NCBI GenBank assembly: GCA_950106755.1
Contig: OX467088.1
Location: 15,112,001 to 15,176,000, forward strand
Origin: Climacium dendroides
Taxonomy: Eukaryota; Streptophyta; Bryopsida; Hypnales; Climaciaceae
Direction of reading: 5' to 3'
Length of the DNA: 64,000 nt
Shown here: in pieces, positions 10,095 to 22,003 of the stretch
Numbering within the stretch: position 1 is the stretch's first letter
How the letters are laid out: each line of letters starts with the position of its first letter
Translations under genes and position numbers: made by a program
Notes under the pieces: model-generated
Told to the model about the DNA's origin: nothing
Seen by the model: the letters and a program-made list of their open reading frames with translations, nothing else
The model's database searches: none

Positions 10095-11149
10095 AAATAG
10101 GACTTATAGATAGAAACCAGAATAGAATCCGGTTAGGATAAGGTAGGACCGGATTGTCAGCGCCTTTAGAGGCGGGAATCATGTATTCACTTTTTGCTTT
10201 TTGCTTTTTGGTATATAAAACAGTCTCTGAGCTGGAGACGAAGAGAGTTCTTTTGGCATTTCCTTGTGTACTTCCCTTTTAACTAGCTTTTGTGTATTTT
10301 TCCCGAGTATTGGCAAGAGTGTACTGAGTCAGAATAGGAAGGTGAGTACGGAGGTGTCAGTAGAGATTCTCCCCTTGATGTATGTTTCCGGTTCTAGGTA
10401 CATGTGAGTAGGTTGTGAAGAGTTAGAAGTGAATTCCAGTGCCTCAGCAGCTACAAAAGTTTAGCATTCCGAGTAAGAGATCCGTTGATCAGGCTAGGCG
10501 GATAGGGAGGGATTCCTTAGCTGCGCTAGAACTCCTGGGTGGGAAATCCGGTCGAGTATCCTGACTCCTATGAGGTCTTGCCACTGTTGTGGGTGAACGG
10601 AAGAGCTTTCGTGGGTGTTGGAACGGACAGATTCACTCGTAGCCACCAAACTTCGTGCGGAACGAATCAGTGTCAAGGTCGTTGTAGTATGAGAGGATCG
10701 TACGGGGGGTCTTTGTGTGACCGGTGATTCGGATTGCTATCCGGGTTACTGTGAAAGACCAAACCGGATCCGTATTAGTTAGGGGATCTGTGGATAGGAA
10801 AGTGGGTCTTCAGCCACTATAAGTCACGGAAGGAGTGGTGGGCCTACCACTTTCAAAAGCAAGCGGTGAACCCTCTGATGGTAAAACAGAGGTAAAACTA
10901 AACCGGATACGGAAGAAGGGACCGGATCGGATCCGCCCAGGGGAATATATAGGACCGGAAGTTGTAGAGTCCAGAATTGAGAAGTCAGTCCAGAAATCGA
11001 GGAACTAGTATAACCGAAAGTAGGATATAGTCTGGTTGAAGCTTTCCGGTTGGTTTTTGATTGTTCCGGTCCTTAGAGGTAGAACCGGAAAAGTAGATTT
11101 AAGGGGTTTAATTGAGTTTATCTCCTTGTTAGAGTTAGCTACTTCACAG
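10095..11149 (+). other. non-coding, ACCGGAT-rich region with a TATA box
   Basis: Contains TATATAAAA at 10,212-10,220 after a run of TTGCTTTTT repeats, and repeated ACCGGAT words up to about 11,090, so it is probably another promoter/leader module of the gag-element class. It could drive the RING-finger gene that begins near 11,150. No ORF is supported. Confidence 0.4.
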
Positions 11150-12399
11150 GATCTCGTGGGTTCGATCTTTAGGGTCATTTTGTTATGCTCTAGAGTGATT
11201 TTTGTGAGTATAATAGGGAAATTGCTTACTCTGTGCTACGACATCACAACACATTGTCTGCTCATATTGTTCAACATGAGAAGTAGCTTATACCTGGAAG
11301 TGATCCCAATGTTCCTTTGATGAAGGAAAAGTGTTCTCTTTGCCAATATCGTTTTGGGCCTGAAGGAGGTCTAACTTTGGGTCAATGTGGCCACTCTTTT
11401 CATATTCTTTGCATCCAAAGAGTAGTACAATATTCCGCCCATTGCCCCAACTGTCGTACTCCTTTGAATGCAAGGTTTTATGAAATGCTAGGAATATTGC
11501 ATTCTATGGCATCGAGTCATGAATTCAACCGGTGGAACCTTCCACTAGACCAAGCGCCACACAAATTCTAAAATCATTTGCATTAGAGAAAACCAATGGT
11601 ATGGTTACCAAACAAAGGGATGCATTCATTATACATGGATCCTCAAGACAAGGATGAGTACTTCTGGATGACGCGAGACTTGGAAGTGGAATTGCGTGCC
11701 TTCGGGATCCCGGATAACGATGCAAGAGAAATGTTTTGTTGTATCATGGGGGGGCACTGGAGCACGCAGCACCAAAAATTCTTTCGATTTCCTAATAAGG
11801 AATGGAAGAAAGAAGGGCCAAATGACCCTTTTGTGGAAGTGGAGTCTGATCCTAGAGTCACAAAGCAGTACGAGGGGTACAATTCCGATTTGGTCGGGCG
11901 GGCCCGCATCTTAGCGAAGTTGGAAGAAGCAACTAAGGTTCGTTGCATGTTGGACTTGAACACGAAAGCAATGACAGGGCATAAGATGGAAGAGATTGCT
12001 CGGGCTTTCGATAAACGGATGGATGATGTTATCACCAAGTGGAGGAAGTATCTAGGGGGCGAACCTCCAATAGCTGATAAAGGTGTACCAGCTTGGTATT
12101 ACGTGCAGAGCGAAGATAAAGTCATCCAGTACCTCGAAGACTTAGTAGATGCCGCTCTGAGGACTTTAAACACCCATGAAGTGGAGTTGTCTCCGAAGCG
12201 GAAGAATAAACGGAGAGTTGAAGAAGAGGATGACCACTCTCCAGAAACTAAAAGACTATTTGAGAGGGTTGACATGGAAGTACAAACTAGAGAAGGACCC
12301 AGTGGTGGTAAGGCGATACCTCGTCGCAAAAGCAGAAGACTCATGGCGAAGGAGGGGACATCTCGTGCTGCAGAAGAAGATAGTAGTACTGAAAACTAA
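11150..12399 (+). pseudogene. RING-H2 zinc-finger protein with unknown C-terminal domain, interrupted
   Basis: A possible acceptor (cttcacag) ends at about 11,149. A single frame then runs to TAA at 12,397, with in-frame stops at 11,170, 11,191, 11,284, 11,569 (TAA) and 11,584, the others TAG. The RING is at 11,329-11,460: CSLC, then 14 residues, CGHSFHILC, then CPNC (C-x2-C, C-x-H-x2-H-x2-C, C-x2-C), as in E3 ubiquitin ligases. The C-terminal ~265 residues (MVWLPNKGMHSLY onward) contain a helical region and a basic/acidic tail (KRKNKRR) suggestive of nuclear localisation; I do not recognise that domain. Ubiquitin-ligase activity is inferred from the finger alone. Confidence 0.6.
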
Positions 12400-12770
12400 T
12401 AGGGAAATGTTTCGTTTCCTACTCTACATCTATTATATTAGTACTAGTAGAAAATAAATAGCTTGTGGGGATTTTAATTAGTAGTTTTCTTTACCAAAAA
12501 TTATTGTACTTAGGCTATCGCGTTCATCATAGCTTCTTCATAATGTACATCAAATCATAGGTGTATGCCACAAAAGTATGTTTTGATTTCCTTCACTTTA
12601 CATGTATATCTATATATACATATTTTGTATTCTCTCTCTTTTTTTATATATATAGTTTTTTTTTTGCATATAAATTGAAGAATATGTCTATTTTTTCATT
12701 TATTTATTTATTTCATTGTTTGAATTCAATTCAATATGTTCTATTTCAGACTCAATGTTATGCCTCATTT
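12400..12770. other. AT-rich non-coding stretch
   Basis: Contains TATATA and poly-T runs (12,600-12,720). No gene is supported. Confidence 0.5.
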
Positions 12771-13070
12771 GCTTGCTCGGCCCTCTGGGGTGGGTCGGCC
12801 CTGTGGGGTCGATCGGCCAGCTTGTGGGGTCGGTCGGCCAGCTTGTGGGGTCGGTCGGCCGACCCCCTTGGGTCGGTCGGCCCTGTTCGCCCAGACCGCG
12901 CGGTCGGCCTCGTCCACTCGGTCGGACCTTTTCGTCGATCGGCCCCGTCCACCCACATCCCCCGTTCGGCGCCGTCTGCTGATTTCTCACGACCGTTGTA
13001 CTCGGCCTACGGACTATGCAACGGTCAATTCTTATTTCTGAAGCAAAGTGCAAATTGGGCAGAGTATAAG
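12771..13070 (+). promoter_or_regulatory. GC-rich GGTCGGTCGGCC block
   Basis: Short direct repeats of GGGGTCGGTCGGCCAGCTTGT (about 21 bp, at least two full units near 12,815-12,860) lead into CGGTCGGNC variants up to about 12,975. A TATA-like GTATAAGAG lies near 13,065, about 270 bp before the hAT ATG at 13,336. The composition and position match the blocks at 4.6, 17.2, 20.3 and 25.5 kb. Promoter function is inference. Confidence 0.45.
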
Positions 13071-13335
13071 AGCAAGGTTCAGGTCATTTGCAAGCACTCC
13101 TGAGAAGCTGAACGCTAAGATTCCCAAGGGCTACGAGCTGCAAATTGAAAAATTTGTATCCATTGCTTGGTAATGTATAATTCATTGGATAGAGGGGCTT
13201 TGGTTTACAAGGCTTCATACACTAATTTTTTTTCGTACATGTGATTGGGTGCAGGAATGAACGTACTATGCGTTTGAAATCGAAGGCCGATATTTGAAGT
13301 TTCAAATTGGATCCGCAAGCTATTCATTTTTTAAA

Positions 13336-16300
13336 ATGAGTACAAATTCTCATCTTTGGTATACCATTCCATCCCCCGGCAAAATGAAGTGTAAGGCATG
13401 TGGGCTGGAGTTCATAAATCGGAAATGTCACATGTTGAGCCACTTGGGATACGAAGGCAAAAATGGCAAGCGCGACTCAGGAATAAGCCTATGTCTACGA
13501 TTGACATCGGATGTCAAGTCTCTTTTCCTTCGTTGTGATGGGATGTTTCCATCCAAATCAATCATTGAAAATGTAGATGGTCGGAACGCATTGATGGTTC
13601 TAGGCAATACCTCAAACGGAAGGGAGTCGCCATATTCAACACAAGAAGACTTGTGCACAGCACCGGAACAAGCAGCTCTTTCAACTTCAAGGGTGATTCC
13701 TAGTGCCCAAACATCAAGTGACCAACGACCTACACCTTCTTCTGTTACTAGGCCTCAAAAACAAAGCCGATTAGTAGATGGATTTGAAGAAGCCGAAAGA
13801 CAGAAGTTGAATATGTTGTGGGCTAATGTCTTCTATTCGGCAAATATACCATTCGCGGTAGCTTGGATTGCAGCATTCAAAGAAGCCGTCATGAAAACGG
13901 CTGACTTCAAAAGGCCATATAGTCCTCCATCATATCAAGCTCTACGAACTAAATTGCTAGACGAAGCAAAGGCAGATCTTGAGGTGAAGTTGTATAAGAG
14001 GACCGAGGATAGTATCCGAAAGTTTGGTGCAACATTGTCTATTGACGGGTGGTCCTTGGTTACGAATCGGCCATTGGTAAATGTCATACTTGTATCTTCC
14101 GTAGGGGAGCAATTTCTGGGATCAGTGGACACAAGTGGACATGAAAAGAATGCAGAGTACTTGGCTTCTATTTTGGATGAATTCATACAGAAGGTGGGGC
14201 CTCAAAATGTGGTGCAAATAACAACGGACAATGCTCCTGTGAATCCCAGAGCGTGTGAGATTATAACTGACAAATATCTTCACATTTTTTTCCAAGGTTG
14301 TGTAGTTCATGCCTTAAATTTGTTGCTCAAAGATTGGGGAAAGGAAGCATGGGTGGAGATGGTAGTAACAAACGCCCAAGCGGTTCTTAAGTTCTTTAGA
14401 AAGTGACACATGCCACTTGCAATATTCCGGAGTTACGAGAAAGAATACAGCTTATTGATGCCGAGGGAAACAAGATTCGCTTCCAATTACATGGCGCTTC
14501 ACCAATTGTTGAAGGTAAAGGGTGCTTTAAAATAGTGTGTAACAGACCCTCGTTGGCGAAAATATGCGAGGACATTGAGAAAGAAGAAGAATGGTGGCGA
14601 GGAGTCTACAAATGCGACAAAGATAATTAACGATGACCACTTTTGGAGGCGTTGCACCAATTTTGTTCAATTGCTGGACCCCGTGGTACATGGCCTACGT
14701 GATTTAGATGCAAAGATGCCATGCACAGGCAAGGTTTTGCATATTATGAGGAAAATACGGAAGCACATGGCGGATTTGGAGAATTCGCCTTTTAAACTAA
14801 GTTCGGAACTTGCAAAGCCATTGAGGGCAGCATTCCAAGAGCGATGGGAAATCATGGTGGAGACCGATATTCAATATGCAGGAGCTCTTCTAAATCCCTA
14901 CTTGTTTCACGACAAAGAACTAGCAGACGATGGTGAGGCGATTGATGCATGCAAGCGTGTCCTCATGTGAATTTGTAAGCGTGGAGAGTACGTTGACGTC
15001 ATGAAAGAATTCATGGCTTTTCGACATAAAGAACCACCTTTTCACAATATGTTGGACCCAAGCGAGTCCAAATTATCGGCACATGCTTGGTGGGATTTTG
15101 AAGGTGTTTGTAGAAAGCTCATTGCTCCAATTGTAAGGAGAATTTTAGGGCAATCGGTCTCTTCCTCTTCATGCGAGCGAAATTGGAGTAGCTATTCCTT
15201 TGTTCATAATAAGGCTCGAAACAAGTTGAAAACAAAGAGAGCCATGGATTTAGTGTATGTGTATACCAATTCCAGAGTCCTCGCTGCTTCAAAGGAGAAC
15301 GATGAGAAGATGTGGTACCGCGAGAATGCGGAGTCAGAGGAATCCGAGGGGCTTATGGAGGATGACGAAAGTAGTGATCATGATGTCGAGGAAGAACATC
15401 TTCCACAGCGTGGAAATGAGGAAGTCAATGACGACAGAGGGGAATCGGAATTGGAACCAGAAACAAGTGATGACAACCTCAAATCCGATGAAGAAGAGGA
15501 TCTGAACGAGGACACGTACGCTTTTTGTGGTAGACCGTCACAAAGATGAAATGAGTATGATGATGACATGATTGACTTGGGTACAAATAACCGAGATGAA
15601 TTTGAATTTTTAGAAAACAAAGATCTACCTTCTATAGCGAGATTTGTAGATGGAAGCCGACTTCTAAACAGCCATACCATTTTGGCAAACAAGGAAGACA
15701 CCATTGTGGAAAAGGCGGTTCAAAATGGGATATCAATTATAAGAGGCCAAACTTTACAAGCAAATGAAGTGATTGAACGTGAAAGGTCTCCATCCATACC
15801 ATTAGGCCAACCTAGAGAAAATGACAAACTACATTCTTGAGAGAAAATGAATGCGGACAAAACAAGCTTCGAATTTGGAGAAAAATTGGTTGATAAGAGC
15901 ATCGAGGGACCGAGCTCTCTAAGCCTTAAACTGCTAGAAGTATTGGACAAGGGGGATTCAGGTTTGAAAGAGTGCAGAAGTCCGAACATGGTCCACAATG
16001 GCCAAGGCAGAAATGACAACATGCAGAGGTCGCAACGTCCAACGAATAACGATCCTCCACCTGCTCCACGCTCATTGTTGAACGGTGGAAGAGGTAGTAT
16101 TACTTTGGGGGGTTCAGTGAGTTTTCTACCTACATTGCAAGCTTCCAACATTCAAGAAGAAACTGTGAAGCGGAAATTCATTAGTTTAGAGTGTACTAGT
16201 GATGGGGAAGATGAGACATTGGAATCAATGTTCAAGAGCATAGTAAGTCGCCCACCACAATGTTCTCAAAGACTAGAGGACATGAAACTGCGATCTCTGA

Positions 16301-16734
16301 ATGAAATAACAGCGGTCGCTTGCCAACGGAGGCAATAGGCAAACGAAGCAATGGTAGAAGAATCCGCTAAACCTAAGAAGAAACGAGTGATGGAGCCATT
16401 TGCTATCTCCCCAAGGAAGAAAGTACATGGAGGAAGAACCCCCTTGGATACACGACTATCCCTTCCAACTCTTCCCACAAGGAAAGGACGATTGGCCGGT
16501 GGTCTTCGAGAACGCATCCTCGGTAAGAATTTCTTACGGAGGAAGGATGATCCAAACATAGGCAAGGGGAAGAAAGCTTCTACATCTACGGAAATCAGAG
16601 GAAAAGAGAAAGAAAAAGTATTGGCTTCATCAGATGATGAAGACAATACTTTCGACGATGAAGACGACGGATGGATATCAAGAGACTATAGTAGTGGGGC
16701 AAAGGTAAAAGGAGATAGTGATTATCATCCTTAG
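13336..16734 (+). pseudogene. hAT-family transposase (BED finger, DUF659, hAT dimerisation) with long C-terminal extension
   Basis: One reading frame spans the whole locus with six in-frame stops and no frameshift: TGA 14,404, TAG 14,533, TGA 14,968, TGA 15,547, TGA 15,838 and TAG 16,336. Residues 20-45 form a BED-like finger (CKACGLEF...HMLSH). The DUF659 core includes FGATLSIDGWSLVTNRPLVN, a DDE-type aspartate in TTDNAPVN, and CVVHALNLLLKDWG. The frame continues through LMPRETRFASNYMALHQLL, as in DUF659 transposases. The C-terminal dimerisation region is near 15,090-15,270 (WWDFEGVCRKLIAPIVRRIL, CERNWSSYSFVHNKARN). About 400 further codons are acidic, then basic, which is unusual for hAT proteins. 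The ATG at 13,336 was chosen because it precedes the BED finger. Confidence 0.8.
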
Positions 16735-17150
16735 GAATTGAATCTTAAATTCTTAGAACGGGTTAGATTAGAATACGTTACATAGATAGTTCTTCAAATC
16801 TTTATGATTTGAATTTGGAAGACTTTATGAACGCAGGAGAAATGAGGTTTGACATTTGACACGCATTGCTCTATAATAGGAATTTGCGTGTTTATTTTGA
16901 AAAATGTAATAAACATTTTTTATTCATTATCTTTGGTTGAATGGTTGAATAGGAAATTGAAGAAGTCTTCACTGCGTGTATTTTGGTTATTCATTTTCCA
17001 TGTACAAAACAAATAAATCAGATAATTTCTTGGGAAGCGTTAGAAATAATGAACCTCAGAAAGAAAGCTTGCATAGAAACTGAAATTTGTAAATACCAAA
17101 TTACAAAATTGAAGATCGTGTTTGGCGGAATGGCGGGGGGGGGGCACAAC
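16735..17150. other. AT-rich non-coding stretch
   Basis: Sequence following the hAT gene, ending at a poly-G run near 17,135. Nothing recognisable. Confidence 0.4.
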
Positions 17151-17159
17151 GGCAGCACT

Positions 17160-17580
17160 GCAGCAGACTCTCCGTCCGCGTGGAAGGCCGCAGATGGGCT
17201 GACCGCAGGTCTGTAGCGGACCGTCCACGAGAGAAAGAGAAGAGAGGCAAGGGCCGCGGACTGGTCGACCGGGCCTACCGCAGATTTAACGACGGTCCGA
17301 CCGGTGACCGCAGCGAACAGGGCCGACCGATGGTTTGCAACGGATTGTCCTACCACACGAATGGGACGACTGCGCCGGACGAGGCCGACCGATGGTCCGC
17401 AGCGGACTGTCCTACTGCGTGGATGGGCCGACCGCGCCGGACGGGGCCGACCAATGGTCCGCAACGGACTGTCAGACCACGATGATGGGCCGACCGCGCC
17501 GGACGGGGCCGACCGATGGTCCGCAATGGACTGTCCGACCGTGCGGATCGGCCGATCGCAGCGGCCGCATAAAGGTGACC
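17160..17580. repeat. GC-rich block with four 62-bp tandem repeats, no gene attached
   Basis: Units start with GCCGACCGATGG (one GCCGACCAATGG) at 17,322, 17,384, 17,446 and 17,508, an exact 62-bp spacing. Each includes a variant of TCCGCAACGGACTG and, in the first three, GCGCCGGACG. The composition matches the GC-rich blocks that precede genes elsewhere in the window. A weak TATA-like GCATAAAGG follows at about 17,563. No element gene follows, so it may be a solo or deleted copy. Confidence 0.65.
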
Positions 17581-20240
17581 CAAATGATTAAGAGGTCATC
17601 TGCCATTCGGGAAACTGGGACTTACTGTGATTCTTGTCTTCAGGTCTCAAGTCTGAGGTTTGATCACTTGAGTTCATGCGGTGGTATGAGGCTTGGTTTC
17701 AACTTCCAACAACCAATTCCCATTTCTCAAAAATGGGTGATCTATTCATTCTTTGTGGAAAAGGGGAAGGGATGATTGGACAAATGAATTGATCCTCTTG
17801 CTTAAGTAGATGTTCTTATAAGGTTGGAAGAAGTGAAGTTGAATTCCGTTCAAAGATTTTCGTATCACTATTATGATTCAAAAGTCTCCGACCGGAAGGC
17901 AAAAATCATCCCTTCCAGCCTTCAGGGAACGTCAATACCATATTACCATGACATTTTTTTTTTTGAGGGGGGGCGGGAATTTGGTTTAGCAAACTGTACA
18001 AATTATACATTTATACATAATTTGGGAATGAACAATAACAAAGCTAAAGCCCTTGCCAACGAATCTTGAATGAAACCTACCACTAGAAAATACAAAGAGT
18101 AAATTACTTAAATATTTTTCGATTTCAGGGCTACAGTTTTTCACGGCTAGTCAGCTATGTCACCATGTAGCATTCTTTACAGAATTACAATGCATATATT
18201 TATATGGTCAAACTATAAATGGAACCAGTTTTAAATGAAAACAAGGTTTCATGTAGCGGAGAAAGCTCTATGTGAAATCCCTACATAAGTACATTTGTAT
18301 TCTTTGTAATTTGAAACCTCCAATCAAATTGTTCTACAAAATATTTAATCCAATCTGGAAAGCTCAAATGAATGAAGAAACACCTATACTATTTACTATC
18401 TCACCTTGCATGTTGACTTGTTTGTTGGCCAGAAATTCTGCATTTTAGATCTACATGACTCAAGATTTATTAATAAGGTATTTATAACTATTTTACAGCT
18501 TATCTAATTTCTTGGCAATTTTAATATTGGGGATTTTTAGGACTATTTAGTACCCGAATAAACAAATTTGAATTTGAGATTTGAAGAAGATGATTTTGTA
18601 GCAAACTTAAAGGAATCCTAAAAATATTGAATTTTATGTGGTGTAAAAGTTCACTAAATGAACTTTTTTATTAATGACTTTTGAAACGCGTAATGTTCTT
18701 TGAATGGTTCTTTTCATAATGACCATCTTCAGAAAATTGTTACAAATGGGATTTTTATAATATTTGTATATTTTTTCCCTTTTTTTTAATTACACGTTAG
18801 AGCATATATTTTCTTGAAATTGGAACTATTCTAGAACTTTCTCCTACTTATAGAATTTTTTGGTGGTTTTTTTTTTGATAATTGCCTTCATCTTGAAAGT
18901 GAATACATTGGACATTACTTGGACATATTTCTTCAATGTTTTTTGAATATTTTTCTTTTAAATTTTGAAAGTATTCTACAAAAAAATCATGAGTATTGGA
19001 CGAAGCACAACAAAATTATCAAATGTTTCTTGCAGTCACCTAGATCCATTAGAAATTAGAAAAAATTTAGAATTTTCATTGTATTTTATTTACATTTCAA
19101 TGTCAAAAGGCTCCTAATTCTATATTTGGAATGATGAACTAAGTGACTAGGAAGATGTTTCATCTAAATCAAGATGTTTTATCCAAAATGATTCTAGAGA
19201 GTGCAAACCTTCAATGACCAATTTGATGAAATGGAGGTTACCAATAAACCAATATGTACACAAAGAATAGAAGCAAAAATATACAAGATTTAGAATATTA
19301 TTCTTTTGTTAAATTACTAACAACAACTTCAAGGGGCTCTAACTCTAATCCCTCAAGTTGACTTCACATAAATACCTAAATATGACCTATAAATAGAAAC
19401 CGAATTATTTAATGCATTATTGCATTGAGATTTGTAACTTTAAAGGATAGTTTGTTTAATTGTTTAGATGCAATTTTATGAAATGGAATTGGAGTTGGAG
19501 ATGGAATAAGGTCATTCTATATTTAACTATAGTGAAAAGTGATTGAATGAGTATTTTACCATAGTTTGTAACTTTGTATAATCATACTTTCTTAGTTTTT
19601 GTTGGATTTTATTTGCAATTGAAGGGTGATTTTAAGAAATACTCATATTATTTTAGAGTCATGTATTGAGTGCTTGCAAGTTGCAATGTCTTTTTTTATA
19701 ACTTTTTATACTTGATTTTTTTTGAGTTTACTAAAGTTTTGACTACTGAAAGCAATACTTTTACTCTTTTAGAAACAAGCTTTTACGAGTTCTGAAGTTT
19801 ACAGTTCAGATTTTAAGTATTTCACAAAGAATCATTATTTTATGATTATATGCATTAGAAAATGACTACAAACTTCACTTTTCTTCAATTACATATTTTT
19901 AAAATTCACCATGAAAAAATGAAAATTTAGTCTCTCTCCCTCTATATATATTTATAGTTTGTACTCAAAGTACTTATAAGATGTAAGAATGAGTCAATTG
20001 CAAACATATTTGATGAAGAGAAATATCGAAATTCTAAAAGTGAGTAGTCATCAGAATTACGGGTAGGATTCATGGTTTTTAGGGTATAGGGTTTAGGGTT
20101 TAGGGCATGGAGTTATTTTTCAAGTTTCACATTGAAGGGGCAAAATTCCCGCCTTTAGTTTTCAAAGTTTTTATGTCCTTACCTGAAGTTTATGACGAAC
20201 TAATGGTCTAACAGGCTGCCAGCTCATTCCTTTGGATTAT
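17581..20240. other. gene-poor AT-rich region
   Basis: About 2.6 kb of AT-rich sequence with homopolymer runs and no ORF, RNA gene or element boundary that I can support. A short interstitial telomere-like tract lies at 20,077-20,106. Confidence 0.5.
20077..20106 (+). repeat. interstitial plant-type telomere repeat
   Basis: About four degenerate TTTAGGG units. Short tracts like this also occur at 50,617-50,637 and 63,027-63,044. Confidence 0.7.
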
Positions 20241-20269
20241 CTACTCACAAATAACTAAGTTTGGAGAAT

Positions 20270-20650
20270 CCACAGGTCGTGGGTTGCCTGGCCGTCCGCT
20301 CGGCGGACACTGCGCCAACCAAGCGGTCGGCAAAAGCAGCGACCCGTCTGCTGAGCGGGCGGGCTGACGGACTCTTGGTCGGGCCGACTGCCGATCGGTC
20401 GGGGCAGACGAAGTCCGTCCGTCCGCCCATCCATCCGTCCGCTCGGCGGACGGCCCGACGGCTAAGCGGTCGGTGCGTCCGTACGACTCGGCCGTCCGTA
20501 CGTCTCGGCCGACCATGGGATGGGAGATGCGGATTCACGGTGTCCGTCCGATCTTGCCGTCCAACCCTCAAGCCGACAGCGACATCTGTCTCGTCGGTCG
20601 GTATAAAAAGCGGAGCGGACGGCTCATTCCGCACAATTGTTTCCCTTGCG
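20270..20650 (+). promoter_or_regulatory. GC-rich CGGTCGG/CCGTCCG block with TATA box
   Basis: Begins GGGTTGCCTGGCCGTCCG, like the block starts at 4565 and at 25,710 (minus). It consists of variants of CGGTCGG, CCGTCCG and CGGCGGACGG. TATAAAAAG is at about 20,603-20,611, 200 bp before the ATG at 20,808. This is the clearest promoter among the five GC blocks. Confidence 0.6.
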
Positions 20651-20807
20651 GAGTGGGTGATCCAACGGCTATTGGTCTCTGTGCGCCCCTTCCGCCTTGG
20701 TGTGTGAACAATTGTGAATGAATGAGTGGTATTCACTAATTATTATAATCTGAAACCACTATACATTAATCATTCTAACGTTGAGGTCATTTATAGAGAA
20801 GGGTACT

Positions 20808-22003
20808 ATGCCTCGCAAAGGAATTCCGTTTCTTTCCGGTTCTTCGAAGAAAAGTTCGAAGGGGAAACCACAAGAACTAGATTGGGATGTTTACTTTGAT
20901 GAATTCAATGTGGCAAAGGAGGGGTGGGAGTATGAGGCCAACAAAGTGTGGACTTGTACAATGTGCAAGAAATATGTGACCATGTCACACATAGCCAAAC
21001 TGTGGCCAACAAATGACAGTTTGGAGAAGCAAGTGAAATGGTGGGAAGGCCCTATGAAGACGTGTACGAGTAGATACTTTGTAGAGAGATACGAAGAAAT
21101 TTAGGCAGCTTCAAATCTAGGTCCCTCGAAGCCTACCATCATGAACTATTCTACCATGGCAATGGTTTGGGCGGAGATTGTACTCCAGAAAGACGTTGAC
21201 TGGCGTACAGTTATAGGGATGAATAAAGAGACAAAGATGACGTGTCACTCAGCTGTGGTGTTCACTAACTGGCATGGTGAAAGTGATTGCATGCCGGCTT
21301 GGTCGAACCGAGGTCAATTTGGGTGCCCAAGTTGGCCTATGCGGGATGCAGAGGATAGTGATGTTGACAATGATGAAGAACCAGCTGAACAGTTGCCACC
21401 TCCACCTCCACCTCCGAAGAGGCACGAACGCCAAGAAGAACGCGAAGACATAGAATACGAGAATCAAATGCGGGAAGCATTGAGGAGGAGTGTCGAGGAT
21501 CAAGGCCAACCTCGTGGATATCACACTTCACCTCGTCGTGAACGTGATGTACATGGCTCGCGACATGGAGGAAGTAGTTCACACTATAGCAACAACCCTC
21601 GAGATGGTGGTCCAAACGTAGAAGGAGGCTATAGAACTACGACCTATACAGACTACGGTGGTCTTTCACATGGCGGCCCTCAATATTACCCAGGAACAAG
21701 AGAACCTCATGGAAACACCAGTTATACAGACTATGGTGGTTCGGAACAAGGCGGCTCGCGAAATTATCCGGGAACAAGAGGACATGATTTGTATGGGCCT
21801 CATAGAAGTTCTTACTACACTGGTTCAAGTCATGGAGGGACTGGAGGCTCACATGAATATGCTTCAGTTCCACCTCCAACTTTTGGAGGTCCTTATTACA
21901 AAAATTATGGACAAGGGCGACAATCAAGCGGATATGGCCCATTGGTGGCTCTGGTTCTACGCCTCAAAGTCAAAATCATGATAGTAGTTCTGATTCTGAA
22001 TGA
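20808..22003 (+). pseudogene. gag-like element protein, one in-frame stop and one late frameshift
   Basis: Starts MPRKGIPFLSG. MCKKYVTMSHIAKLW (about 20,960-21,005) and MNYSTMAMVWAE...KDVDW (21,141-21,205) match the 5107-7611 protein. A TAG at 21,102-21,104 interrupts the frame between FVERYEEI and AASNLG, and the frame resumes unchanged. The C-terminal third is unlike the relative: a polyproline run (21,395-21,417), then Gly/Tyr/Ser/His-rich repeats (YTDYGG and YPGTR, twice each). Near 21,940 a one-base shift moves the frame; after it the sequence reads GGSGSTPQSQNHDSSSDSE and stops at 22,001-22,003. Nucleic-acid binding or condensation by the Gly/Tyr-rich tail is inference. Confidence 0.6.

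Noticed and set aside
14403..14630. ORF in another frame within the hAT gene
   Set aside because: The transposase frame reads straight through here with the expected TRFASNYM motif; the other frame is a shadow.
20077..20106. Telomere end
   Set aside because: Only a few degenerate TTTAGGG units, inside the scaffold, with unique sequence on both sides.
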